Assembly (NCBI GenBank): GCA_027452025.1 | Contig: DAIDHI010000038.1 | Coordinates: 1-45,396, forward strand | Direction of reading: 5' to 3' | Source: Elusimicrobiota bacterium | GTDB taxonomy: Bacteria > Elusimicrobiota > Elusimicrobia > UBA1565 > UBA9628 | Length of the DNA stretch: 45,396 bases | Shown: positions 25,401-32,773 of the stretch, one piece after another | How the letters are laid out: each line of letters starts with the position of its first letter | Position numbering within the stretch: position 1 is the first letter of the stretch | The notes under the pieces: model-generated | What the model saw: only the letters and a program-made list of their open reading frames with translations | Told to the model about the DNA's origin: nothing | Database searches by the model: none | Made by a program: the position numbers and the translations under genes

Positions 25401-28400
25401 GCAGCTTCTCGGCGCTGGAAAGGGCGGCCGCGCCCGTCCCGGCGTTGGGTCGCGCTTGCTCGGAGGGCGCGAGGTCCTCGACGGCGTCGGCCCACGAGAT
25501 GAAAGCCCGGTCCGGGGCGCCGCGCGAGGAATAGAACTGAGGACCGCGCGCGGAGGCGGCCGCCACCACCACGGCGAGGCCTGAGTCGGCGGGAGCGGCG
25601 ACGGTGCCGGAGCCGGGGCCGGCGTTGCCCGCCGGCGCGACGACGCCGACATTGCCGAGCATCAGGCGGTTGACGAGGCGCCCCAAGGGCCGCGAGGCGC
25701 CCGCGCCGTCGGCGGCGGCGGCCAAATCGAGCTCGAAGATCAGCGGCCGCGCGAGGGGGTCTCCTGCTTGCGCGACGAGAGCCTCGAGCGCGGCCATGAC
25801 GCGCGCCTCCGAAACGCCCCCGCCGGCCCGAATCCGCAGCACGGGCAGAGGGCCCTCCGGAAGAGCCGGCAGGCTCTCGGCGGACGGATCGACCTCCAGA
25901 GCGGCGTTGTCGGCCGGACCCGGCGCGCTGGCCGGATAGAGCGGACGCGAGCGCAGGACCTTGAAGCCGCGCCGGCGCAGGTCCGTGGCCAGCGACAGCA
26001 GCTTGTGCTCCGGCACGCGCAGCCAAAGCGTCCCGGAGATCGGCATGCGCGCCGCCACGGACGCCTCGTAGCGAGACAACATCTCGCTCTCCGGCGCTTC
26101 CCCGCCGGCGGGCGGCTCCACGATCAAATCCAGCTCTCCCATGTCGCCGTCCACTCCGGGCACGCCCAGCCCGGATTTGTCGGGCGCGGGCGTCGGCGAG
26201 TCGAGCGGGACGCCGATGAGCCGCGAGAGCAGAGTCACTAGCTCGCCGAGCGCTCCGGGCTTGGCGGCCGCCCCGCGATTGGCCACGACGAACGACTCCA
26301 CCGTCTCGCGCAGGGGCGCGGCTTTCAGGCGCTCGGCCAGAGCCTTGGTTTTGAGGGCGGCCGGGAAGAACTTGGAGACCGTGCGCGTCAATGCCAGGTT
26401 CTGGGCCCCGGCGGCCGCCAAGAGATCCGTGAAGACCGAGTCGCTCATCGCCGAAGGGCTGGTTTGCGCCAGATTGGTCAGCGAGGCCGCGGCGAAGTGG
26501 CGCAGATTGCCGCGCTGCGACGCGTCGGCCACGATCGCGGAAAGGGCCTGCGCCTCGCCGGCCTCGGCGCGGGAGCCCAACTGGCCCAGGAGCCAGATCG
26601 CCGATTGGCGCGCGCTCTTGTCCGGGTTTCGGGTCTCGGCGACGATCCGGGCGACGCCGCTGCGATCGCCGTGACGCGCCAGCGCGTACGCGGCCCAAAT
26701 GCCGACGTCCCAGCGAGGGTCACCCGAGGCCTTTTGCAGCAGGAGATCGGCCGCGCGGCCCGGCGCTTGAGCCAGAGCCAAGAACGCCGCCTGGCGCACG
26801 CGCCCGTCCGGATCGTTGAGGGCGGCCTGGGCCAGGGGCATGACCGAATCCGGGCTCTTGAGGTTGAGCAAGACGAGCGCGGCCTGCATCCGGACCAGCC
26901 AGACCGGCTCCTTGCGGAAATCCAGCGCGGCCAGCAGCGTGGCGACGGCGGCGTCGCGCGCCGATGCGAAACTCTTGGTCATCTGCGCGTAGGCCGCGTT
27001 GCCCAAGGCCTGACGCGCCTCAGGCGGGGTCTCGCCGTCGTCGGCAGTCTCCTCGAAGCGGGCCATGACCTCCGTCTTGGCCAGCTCCGCCTGCTTGTAG
27101 ACTTGGTCCTCCAGGTCGAAGAGCGCCCGATAGCGCGAGATCCAATCCCAGGACGAGGCGGCCGCGGTGGGCGCCGTCCAGGAAAGGCCGGGCAGGCGCG
27201 AGAGCGCCAGCCGCAGCCTCGCCGCCGTCCACGGCAGGATGCTGCGCACCGCCGCCTCGGCGTCGACGAGACCCGCCCCTTGGGCCCAAATCGGCACGCC
27301 CAGGTCGCGCGACGTGCGCATGAGGATCGCCCGCACGGAGAAGGGCAGGCGATCCGAGACGGCCGCGTCCAAGCCCGGCGCCAGGGTCAGCGCCTTGAGA
27401 ACGTGGAGCGCGATGCCGGCGACCATGGGCGAGGCCATCGAGGTGCCCGACATGAACGTGTGCTTGCCGTCCGGCGTGTCGTCCTCGCGGCGGGCGCCGA
27501 AGTGGGACTTGGTCGAGCCTACGCCGAACTCGTAGGTGCGCGGCGAGTCCGGCCGCGTGGTCACGTCGCCCCCGATCGCCGTCAGATCGGGCTTGAGACG
27601 CAGGCGCGGGATCGCGAAGCGGGGATCGAGATCGGGGCCCACCGAGCTGTAGAAGGCGATCTCCGGCCGCCCGTCGTCGAGGCTCTTGGCCGCGGCGGCC
27701 ACGGCGACGACGCCGGTGCCGGCGGCCGGCTGGGACAGGGTGCGGTCGAAGGGCCCGGAATTGCCCGCGCTGGCCACGACGAGAACGCTTTCGCCCCTCT
27801 CGTTCTTGGCCTCGGCGAGGTTCGAGAAAAAGAGCGCGAGGTTGTCGCCGGAGCTTCCTCGGCTGCCGAAGCTGGCGTTGACGACGGGGATGGTGGAGCT
27901 CTCCTTGAGCGCCGGCGAGCCGCGCTGAAAGGCCACGGTAGCCGCGCCCATGATCGGTCCGTCGGCGGCGCCGACGCTGTCGCGCCCGAAGACCTTGGCG
28001 GCGACCAGGCGCGCCGCGCTCGCCATGCCGCGGAAGACCCCGTCCTGGGAGCCGATGATGCCGGCGACGTGCGTGGCATGGATGAGCCAGTCCTCGATGC
28101 CCTCGCCGACCATGTCGAGCCCTTCCTCGCGGCCTGCGAAATCCGGGTTGTCGATATCCGCGCCCGTGTCGATGATCATGGCCGCCTGACCCTTGCCGTC
28201 CAGGCCCAGGGCGCGCACGGCGGGGACCTTTTCCAGGGGCCCGGCGTCCATCAGGTGCGGCTGGAAGTTGGCCTCGGACGGCTCCACCTCCATCGAGGAG
28301 CCCGTGACGTATTTCCGGATCGCCGCGGCCTTCCGGCGCGGCACGGTGATGTAAATCTCCTGGCGGCGGACGTCGGCCCCGAAGACCTGGCTGACTTTCA

Positions 28401-30330
28401 CGCCCAGGGCGTCGAAGCGAGCCAAGTGGTCCGCAAAGCCCGCGTCGACGAGAGCCTTTCGGGCCGCCTCCCTCCTTTCGGGCGAGCCGTCGGCGTCGGG
28501 CACCGAGGTCTTGATGAGGCCGCCCTTGATCGGCTTGATCCACAGTCCCACCCGCGCCTCGGTCTTGCGCAGGATCAGGACGTGCCCGCCCTCTTCCAAA
28601 TCGACGCGCACCACCTGGAAGCGCCCGCCGTCCTCGGCCTGCCAGTAGCGCAGGAGCGCCTCCCAGGCCGTCACGCCCTTGTCCTGCGGCCCGAAGGGCA
28701 GGAAGGCCAGGCCCTTGTCCTGCAAGCTCGCGTAGAGACCGCAGATCCAGCCTCCTGCGGCCAGGTCCTTGAGGCGATCCTGATAGACCTGCCGCCAGTA
28801 ATCGCGCAGCTGCCGCTCGAAGGCCTCGACGGCCTTCCTGTTGGAGGGGTCGACTTGTTGCGCCCTGCGGGCCAGCTCGCGGAAGCGGCCGGCCTCGGCG
28901 TCGGCCGCCTGCGCCATGGCCGAGCCGGCGCCGCCGCCGCGCGTGGCGATGAGGTGAAGGGCCTGCAGCTGACGCAGGGCTTTGTCCAGGCGCCGGGCCT
29001 CGGGGCTCCCGGCGGCCGGAAGGGCCTCGAAGGGACGATCCACGATGACGGCGCGATAGCGTCCCGCGTTGGCCGCGGCGCCAAGCAGGGCCCTGGGGTC
29101 CTCGCCGATCACCGTCTGGACCCGCGCGCGTCCGCCCGAAAGCCCGCGATAGACCGCGGGATCCTTCAGCTCGTCGGCCGAGGGATTGAGCACGAGGACG
29201 TCGTAATCCTGGCCGGAGCGCAGGGAAAGCTGGGCCTGGCGCAGCGAGCGCTCGAGCGTGGAGACCTTGAGGTCCTTGAGCGCCTGCGGCCCGCGGATCT
29301 CCGAGGCCCGGGCGCCGAGCTCGGCCAGGACATGGCCCCAGGCGCCGCGGAGGTTGCGCTCCTCCGGAGGGCCGCGCTCGCGATGGTGGTTGAAGTGGTG
29401 GAGCTCGTGGATGAGGACGATGCGAAAGAGCGTGGGCGAGGCCGCGAGCTCGGGACGCAAATAGATGGTCTGCCCCGTGGCGAGGCCGAAGCTCAGCCCC
29501 CGGTAACGGTGCCCCGGCCGGTAGGGCTCGATGAGCTGAGCCACTCCCGGATCGAGCCGGCCGGCGGCGACCTCCGCCTTGAGGAAAGCTTGGAATTGAG
29601 CGTCGGTGACGCGCCCGCCGCGCGCCATCGCCACCGTGAACACGCCGGCGTCGAGCAGGCTGGCCGCGGCAAACAGCGCCGCCGCGCCCCCGAAGGTCGC
29701 GCCGAGCGCCCCCGCGATCCCATGCAGCCCCCACGCCAGGGAAGACGCGCCCGCGGCCTGGGCGCGCAGGAGCCCGCCGGCCGCCAGGAAAAGGCCCGCC
29801 GCGGCCGAGGCGGCCGTGGCGAGCGCGAGCGGGAAGAAGGCCGAGCGGTGCTGCGCCTCAGGCGCGGGAAGGACCGCAGAGCGGACAGCCGGCCGGCCAG
29901 GCCTCGACGACGAAGACAAGCGAGCCGCCGGCCGCGCCGGGCTCATCGCAGCGGCCGCGCCGGAAAGGTCGCGCGCCCGGGCGCCGCCCGAGCCGTCCAG
30001 AAGGCGTCCCAGGGCCCGCGCCCGGCCCGCGTCGCCGTGAGCGGCCGCGATCTTGGCGGCGCCGAGGCGCAAGGCGGCCGCGGCGGGAACAGCAGCCGCG
30101 GAAGCCGCGCTGGCGGCGGCCGGGACGGCCGCGGACAGCAGGCCAGGAGCCGCGGCGGCGAGCTGGGGCAGCTGCGCCGCCTCGGGGACCTGAGGCGCCT
30201 GCGCGGGAGCGTCGAGCGTGGGAGCGGCCAGTTCGGCGGCCGCGGCCCATCCCGCCCGCCCGAAAGAGGCCGCGGCCAAAGCGGCGGCCAGAGCCGCGGC
30301 GACGATGGGTTGGGTCCTGGACCGGTGCAT
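22411..30330 (-). CDS. Giant exported fusion: metalloprotease-like, subtilase, HEAT, pseudo-subtilase, GH77-like and GH133-like debranching enzyme
   Basis: 2639 residues in one frame. Signal peptide and Ala/Pro linker to about 170. HELHH (H308, E309, H312) as in M48-type metallopeptidases, with hydrophobic stretches before it. Subtilase S8 at about 700-1000 with D721 (IIDTGAD), H754 (HATHVAG) and S964 (GTSMASP). HEAT repeats about 1115-1300. A second subtilase-like domain about 1450-1650 keeps APAGNAGP but has GTGAAA where GTS is expected. A hydrophobic segment near 1745, then a GH77-like glucanotransferase: SPYAPVS, D2062 in ARVDAL, E2103 in LAEAYEG, HDD at 2130-2132. From about 2240, an amylo-1,6-glucosidase module: WGRDTFVSLPG, YNTVDGSLWF, YHQGTVWPWL. 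The last two modules match the two activities of glycogen debranching enzyme. It starts 1 nt after the barrel gene's stop. Confidence 0.88.
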   Translation of the reverse strand: MHRSRTQPIVAAALAAALAAASFGRAGWAAAAELAAPTLDAPAQAPQVPEAAQLPQLAAAAPGLLSAAVPAAASAASAAAVPAAAALRLGAAKIAAAHGDAGRARALGRLLDGSGGARARDLSGAAAAMSPARPAARLSSSSRPGRPAVRSAVLPAPEAQHRSAFFPLALATAASAAAGLFLAAGGLLRAQAAGASSLAWGLHGIAGALGATFGGAAALFAAASLLDAGVFTVAMARGGRVTDAQFQAFLKAEVAAGRLDPGVAQLIEPYRPGHRYRGLSFGLATGQTIYLRPELAASPTLFRIVLIHELHHFNHHRERGPPEERNLRGAWGHVLAELGARASEIRGPQALKDLKVSTLERSLRQAQLSLRSGQDYDVLVLNPSADELKDPAVYRGLSGGRARVQTVIGEDPRALLGAAANAGRYRAVIVDRPFEALPAAGSPEARRLDKALRQLQALHLIATRGGGAGSAMAQAADAEAGRFRELARRAQQVDPSNRKAVEAFERQLRDYWRQVYQDRLKDLAAGGWICGLYASLQDKGLAFLPFGPQDKGVTAWEALLRYWQAEDGGRFQVVRVDLEEGGHVLILRKTEARVGLWIKPIKGGLIKTSVPDADGSPERREAARKALVDAGFADHLARFDALGVKVSQVFGADVRRQEIYITVPRRKAAAIRKYVTGSSMEVEPSEANFQPHLMDAGPLEKVPAVRALGLDGKGQAAMIIDTGADIDNPDFAGREEGLDMVGEGIEDWLIHATHVAGIIGSQDGVFRGMASAARLVAAKVFGRDSVGAADGPIMGAATVAFQRGSPALKESSTIPVVNASFGSRGSSGDNLALFFSNLAEAKNERGESVLVVASAGNSGPFDRTLSQPAAGTGVVAVAAAAKSLDDGRPEIAFYSSVGPDLDPRFAIPRLRLKPDLTAIGGDVTTRPDSPRTYEFGVGSTKSHFGARREDDTPDGKHTFMSGTSMASPMVAGIALHVLKALTLAPGLDAAVSDRLPFSVRAILMRTSRDLGVPIWAQGAGLVDAEAAVRSILPWTAARLRLALSRLPGLSWTAPTAAASSWDWISRYRALFDLEDQVYKQAELAKTEVMARFEETADDGETPPEARQALGNAAYAQMTKSFASARDAAVATLLAALDFRKEPVWLVRMQAALVLLNLKSPDSVMPLAQAALNDPDGRVRQAAFLALAQAPGRAADLLLQKASGDPRWDVGIWAAYALARHGDRSGVARIVAETRNPDKSARQSAIWLLGQLGSRAEAGEAQALSAIVADASQRGNLRHFAAASLTNLAQTSPSAMSDSVFTDLLAAAGAQNLALTRTVSKFFPAALKTKALAERLKAAPLRETVESFVVANRGAAAKPGALGELVTLLSRLIGVPLDSPTPAPDKSGLGVPGVDGDMGELDLIVEPPAGGEAPESEMLSRYEASVAARMPISGTLWLRVPEHKLLSLATDLRRRGFKVLRSRPLYPASAPGPADNAALEVDPSAESLPALPEGPLPVLRIRAGGGVSEARVMAALEALVAQAGDPLARPLIFELDLAAAADGAGASRPLGRLVNRLMLGNVGVVAPAGNAGPGSGTVAAPADSGLAVVVAAASARGPQFYSSRGAPDRAFISWADAVEDLAPSEQARPNAGTGAAALSSAEKLLTLARDLGPRLPDGYFFYLANLVRQSAAPVPGAGADEVGAGLFGDPGRVEAALKRRVEDPARLSREAATLIEAARARIPPAEAASPAPKRAGGWARRLLRSLSRPLLGLTIAAAGAGASTPTPWWKDASATHVAVTVPLYALRRGENDPGIGKFTDLGPYYRDFLAKEGVDTVLLLPHFATLDESPYAPVSLYALDEDNVDWSRVPEVAGDASLSARLRAPDEAARQSVDYAALRQRETAVAGLAYEAFAREQLAAGTERGRRFQEFLSRNARWLEDYAQFMAYSRLIGKPASDWTPQELERARLDPEFARLEQAHRFAQWIAAGQFKDSVDAVHAAGGRILFDLPMFRAKNGVDAWKRPEYFRDLATRNPGIVNQWVHEDWGDLALWNWSRLKREDYRLMLDPFEHWLDFGLDGARVDALHFAYRFGNGQEASGDEPGDDYVRALSAVFDRHRAFPLAEAYEGKADAVSRLGFATVGGDWKKFSSHDDPRQRGFLDGLLRLAADPGSGRAAKFVAYTLGDEWNDPFPVKEQGGGRSLWRYRIPLTSDPDYAARARWDARPQLRALRAAKEGDVWKESPALAEVLRLAAGTFVKHFNDSVEIWAASLDWFLEEWGRDTFVSLPGLLLSTGRYDEAKENLRRFARFERGGLIPNRLPQGGGAEYNTVDGSLWFIEAVKRCWAATGDAAFRDEMMPVVRRIVAAYQKGTGYKRYGRFNRIYMDSDGLIVGPAQATWMDADPEGLDRPVTPRNGKAVEINALWYSALRFAGEDALADRVKRSFNEKFWLETEDNRRAWGGSGGALRDVVEGDPHGDAIRPNMLLAASVGGDLLSPERRRAVVLAATRDLLTPYGPRTLSPRDSFYRARYETSLPPAQKDLAYHQGTVWPWLMGPYLDALAQVRRDQGWDQARIQDEARAAMTPLMDFLVRHPEGSLPEVFDGGTPSPALAGFSLEDPGGLRAALRGLATGQRRGGTRSQAWSVGEALRVLVERAVLPKS

Positions 30331-30331
30331 G

Positions 30332-31441
30332 CTACTGGATGAAGATCAGGCCGGGCGCGGACTGGTCTGAAGAGGTCGGTATGTAGGTGTCGCCGCGGCG
30401 GCGATGCGTGAAGCGCGCCACGTCGCCCTCGCTCGGGGCGACGGAGGAAGCATAGCCCTCTCCGTCGCCAAGACCGATGTGGATCGGCAGCGAGACGCCC
30501 GTCTGGACGATGACGGCTTTGCCGGCGTCGATGCCCGTGGCGGCGACCTCGCCGTTGACGAAGAGGTGGAACAGCGCCCCTTCATGCTCGAGGCCGAAGA
30601 GCACGCGGCCGTTGTCGCGCGAGGGAGACTGGGTCGAGGAGCCGAAAGTCGGCAGCACCAGGAAGGACTCGGGGTCTGTCTGCAAAGTGGCCGTGACGGA
30701 GCCCGTGACGTAATTGTAGCCAAGCCCGGCGAACGGGATCCAGGCGCCGAATTGCTGGCTGACGACGGCGTTGAGCCCGTAGCTGTCCACGTTCCAGGCC
30801 AGATTGCCGTTGACGACGCTCGCCAGGGGCGGCGCGGGCGCCTCATTGACGTCAAAAACCGACGCGTAGCTGAAGCGCCCCTGGACGTGATTGAAGTTCG
30901 CCCCGAACGTGAGCAGCGGCAGGCTTTCGCCGCCGAAGAAGTGCTTGCGCAAAGTCGCGCCGTAGGAGTTGGACTGGCCCTTGCCGCTGACCGAGGGGGA
31001 AAGCTTGTAGCCGGAAGGCGTCGTCATGTCGGCGGCGCGCAGGGCGAAATCACAGCGAAACGGCAGGCCGGCGCGCAGGTGCATGGCGAGGTTTGGGAAC
31101 AACACCTGGGACGGAAAGATCGCGGCCGGGTTCATCCCGGCCAGCGCCGGAGACTGCATCTGCGGAAACCGGCTCTTGTTCATGGGCAGCTGGCCGGCGC
31201 CGAAGGAGACGTCCGGCTGGAGACGCTTGTCGGTGACCTCGTGCGGCGGGTCGAAGGTCTCGCCCGCGTTGAACCCGATGCCCTCGGCCATCCCCTTGCC
31301 CAGCCACTGCATCATGCTGTTGAAATCGGTCCCCATGCCGACGGCCTGGGCGCGCAGAGGCGCCGCTCCCAAAAAAAGAGCGGCACTACACAGTGCTGCG
31401 TGTAGTGCGGCGGTCCGAGCCTTCCCGGGGATGGCTCTCAT
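30332..31441 (-). CDS. Probable outer-membrane beta-barrel protein
   Basis: 369 residues: a signal peptide (to about 32, ending PLRAQA), then a Gly/aromatic-rich body with many short amphipathic stretches separated by turns (LPLLTFGANFNHVQGRFSY, NLAWNVDSYGLNAVV, WIPFAGLGYNYVTGSVTATL, GRVLFGLEHEGALFHLFVNG). This is the look of an outer-membrane beta barrel; no specific family is recognised. The last residue is Gln, not the usual Phe, although the segment GLIFI precedes it. No Shine-Dalgarno sequence precedes the ATG (CACCCCC), so translation may be coupled to the 71-residue gene 13 nt upstream. The giant protease/debranching gene starts 1 nt after its stop, suggesting the two products work together at the cell surface. 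Confidence 0.75.
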   Translation of the reverse strand: MRAIPGKARTAALHAALCSAALFLGAAPLRAQAVGMGTDFNSMMQWLGKGMAEGIGFNAGETFDPPHEVTDKRLQPDVSFGAGQLPMNKSRFPQMQSPALAGMNPAAIFPSQVLFPNLAMHLRAGLPFRCDFALRAADMTTPSGYKLSPSVSGKGQSNSYGATLRKHFFGGESLPLLTFGANFNHVQGRFSYASVFDVNEAPAPPLASVVNGNLAWNVDSYGLNAVVSQQFGAWIPFAGLGYNYVTGSVTATLQTDPESFLVLPTFGSSTQSPSRDNGRVLFGLEHEGALFHLFVNGEVAATGIDAGKAVIVQTGVSLPIHIGLGDGEGYASSVAPSEGDVARFTHRRRGDTYIPTSSDQSAPGLIFIQ

Positions 31442-31454
31442 GGGGGTGAAACGG

Positions 31455-31670
31455 TCAGTGCTTGATCAACCTCGACCGGCCCCGGTCCGTGATCCAGCTA
31501 TACGCCTGGTTTTCGCTTCGAAACGTCAGCATCGTGCGCAGCCGCTCGCCCGAGGAAGGGCGAGGCGCGCAATCCTGCTCGTGAGACACGAACAACCGCT
31601 CGACGACCGCGGCACGGGCCTTGTAGCCGTGCCTGCGCAGCGGGAGCTCGGACCTGCCTTTGTCTGCCAT
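31455..31670 (-). CDS. Small protein of unknown function heading the barrel/giant-protein operon
   Basis: 71 residues, basic, no signal peptide and no recognised motif (MADKGRSELPLRRHGYK at the start, WITDRGRSRLIKH at the end). It could be a spurious frame, but a TAACAT -10 box ends 6 nt before its ATG, matching the promoter spacing of other genes in the window, and its stop is 13 nt before the barrel gene, which has no ribosome binding site of its own. It may serve as a leader cistron. Confidence 0.5.
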   Translation of the reverse strand: MADKGRSELPLRRHGYKARAAVVERLFVSHEQDCAPRPSSGERLRTMLTFRSENQAYSWITDRGRSRLIKH

Positions 31671-31676
31671 GCGACC

Positions 31677-31682
31677 ATGTTA
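31677..31682 (-). promoter_or_regulatory. -10 box TAACAT, likely leaderless promoter
   Basis: TAACAT, then GGTCGC (6 nt), then the ATG at 31670. It is the probable promoter of the operon 31670-22411. Confidence 0.45.
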
Positions 31683-31767
31683 ACACGGCCCTCCGAGGCC
31701 TTCATGGGCCGGAGGTCCCAGCGGTTTTCGGGCAAAAGGCCTAGCGAAAAACCCAAGAAAAGCCGAT

Positions 31768-31802
31768 AAAAAACGTCCCCTCCTCCGCGGGGAGAAGGGG
31801 AC
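31768..31802 (-). terminator. Rho-independent terminator after 31843-32652
   Basis: On the minus strand GTCCCCTTCTCC pairs with GGAGGAGGGGAC (12-bp stem with one mismatch) across a 4-nt loop, followed by a run of six T. It lies 40 nt past the stop codon of the exported-protein gene. It is the clearest intrinsic terminator in the window. Confidence 0.85.
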
Positions 31803-31842
31803 GCTCTATATATATAGGGCCGACGACGGCCCCAAGGCTTAC

Positions 31843-32652
31843 TTACTGGTAGATTCTGAGGGTCTGGCCGTTCTGGCGCAGTCCCATGATCTGGTCGTGG
31901 TACATCTTGAACGTCGCGGGCTGCTCCGTCGGGACGATCTCGGCGGGGATCAGGAAGACGTGGTAGCCGCCGCCGGCGTCGGTCATGATGAAGGCGAAGG
32001 ACCGGGTCCCGCCGGAGACGTCGTCGTAGTAGAAGCAATGGTAGGTCTGAGCGCCCAGGACCACGGTCTCGCCGGCCGCCTCGATGGCGTCGAGCATGTC
32101 GCCGAGCTGGATGCGCGTCTGGTCGTGCCGATTGGCGACGTTGCTGAGGACAATCTCGCTGGAGAGCTGGTCGAAGAGGTCGGGCGCCAGAGACAGGCTG
32201 TAGCGGGCCGAGCCGATGTCGAGGAACCGTGGCGAGCTCAGCAGCTGGCTGACGTTGAAAAACCGGGGCGCCTGGCCATCGACGAGGATGGAGACATAGG
32301 CGTTCTGCTGGCGATCGAAGGCGCCGCTCACCCACACGGAGACCCCTCCGAGGGTGTAATGAAGGCTGGTCTTGAGATGGCGATTGAGCAGGCCCGCGAG
32401 ATCGACGCTGCGCACGAGGCTCAGCGCGGCTGCCGCGCCCGCCTGCGGCGCGCGGATGTCGACCAGGGACTCGGACTGGACCGAGCCCATCGGGCGCGGA
32501 GCTGGGGCGAATCGGATGGCCGAGGGCCCGGAGATCGCCTGCAGGAACTGCGCTTGAGCGGCGGCGTCCAGGCCTTCCGCGCTGGGAGCGGCGGCGGCGG
32601 GAAGCGCGAAGATCAGGGCCAAAAGGGCCGTTGCGGGACCTGAAAATCTCAT
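31843..32652 (-). CDS. Exported protein of unknown function
   Basis: 269 residues from the ATG at 32652, chosen because AGGAGG ends 4-5 nt upstream and a signal peptide (MRFSGPATALLALIFALPAAAA) follows at once. An in-frame ATG at 32679 would add nine residues. The mature protein is mixed alpha/beta with no recognised domain (SVWVSGAFDRQQNAYVSIL, TYHCFYYDDVSGGTRSFAF). A sigma-70-like promoter (32716-32744) gives a leader of about 57 nt, and a strong terminator follows the gene, so it is a single-gene unit. Its promoter and leader closely match those of the next gene, 32774-33607, so the two are probably co-regulated. Confidence 0.8.
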   Translation of the reverse strand: MRFSGPATALLALIFALPAAAAPSAEGLDAAAQAQFLQAISGPSAIRFAPAPRPMGSVQSESLVDIRAPQAGAAAALSLVRSVDLAGLLNRHLKTSLHYTLGGVSVWVSGAFDRQQNAYVSILVDGQAPRFFNVSQLLSSPRFLDIGSARYSLSLAPDLFDQLSSEIVLSNVANRHDQTRIQLGDMLDAIEAAGETVVLGAQTYHCFYYDDVSGGTRSFAFIMTDAGGGYHVFLIPAEIVPTEQPATFKMYHDQIMGLRQNGQTLRIYQ

Positions 32653-32715
32653 GAATCCTCCTGTCTCGGTGCCAGGCATTCAATCTTTTACGACCCCTCT
32701 CCTCGAGGGCGAAGG

Positions 32716-32744
32716 ATTCTAGTCAATGGCTCCGGGCATTGCAA
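32716..32744 (-). promoter_or_regulatory. Sigma-70-type promoter TTGCAA-17-TAGAAT
   Basis: -35 TTGCAA (32739-32744), a 17-bp spacer and -10 TAGAAT (32716-32721), in the order expected on the minus strand. It serves 31843-32652. The spacer shares GCCCGGA and TTGAC with the promoter at 33631-33659. Confidence 0.75.
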
Positions 32745-32773
32745 GGATAAAGTGGCCCCGCGGGCCCGCTTTT

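Noticed and set aside
26464-30342. 1292-codon open frame on the plus strand opposite the giant gene
   Set aside because: It is the complement of a GC-rich coding frame; its translation is Arg/Gly/His-rich low complexity with no domain, whereas the minus frame has complete catalytic motifs.
31526-32683. 385-codon minus frame through 31843-32652 and the terminator region
   Set aside because: It crosses the strong terminator and the start of another gene and reads as Arg/Pro-rich noise.
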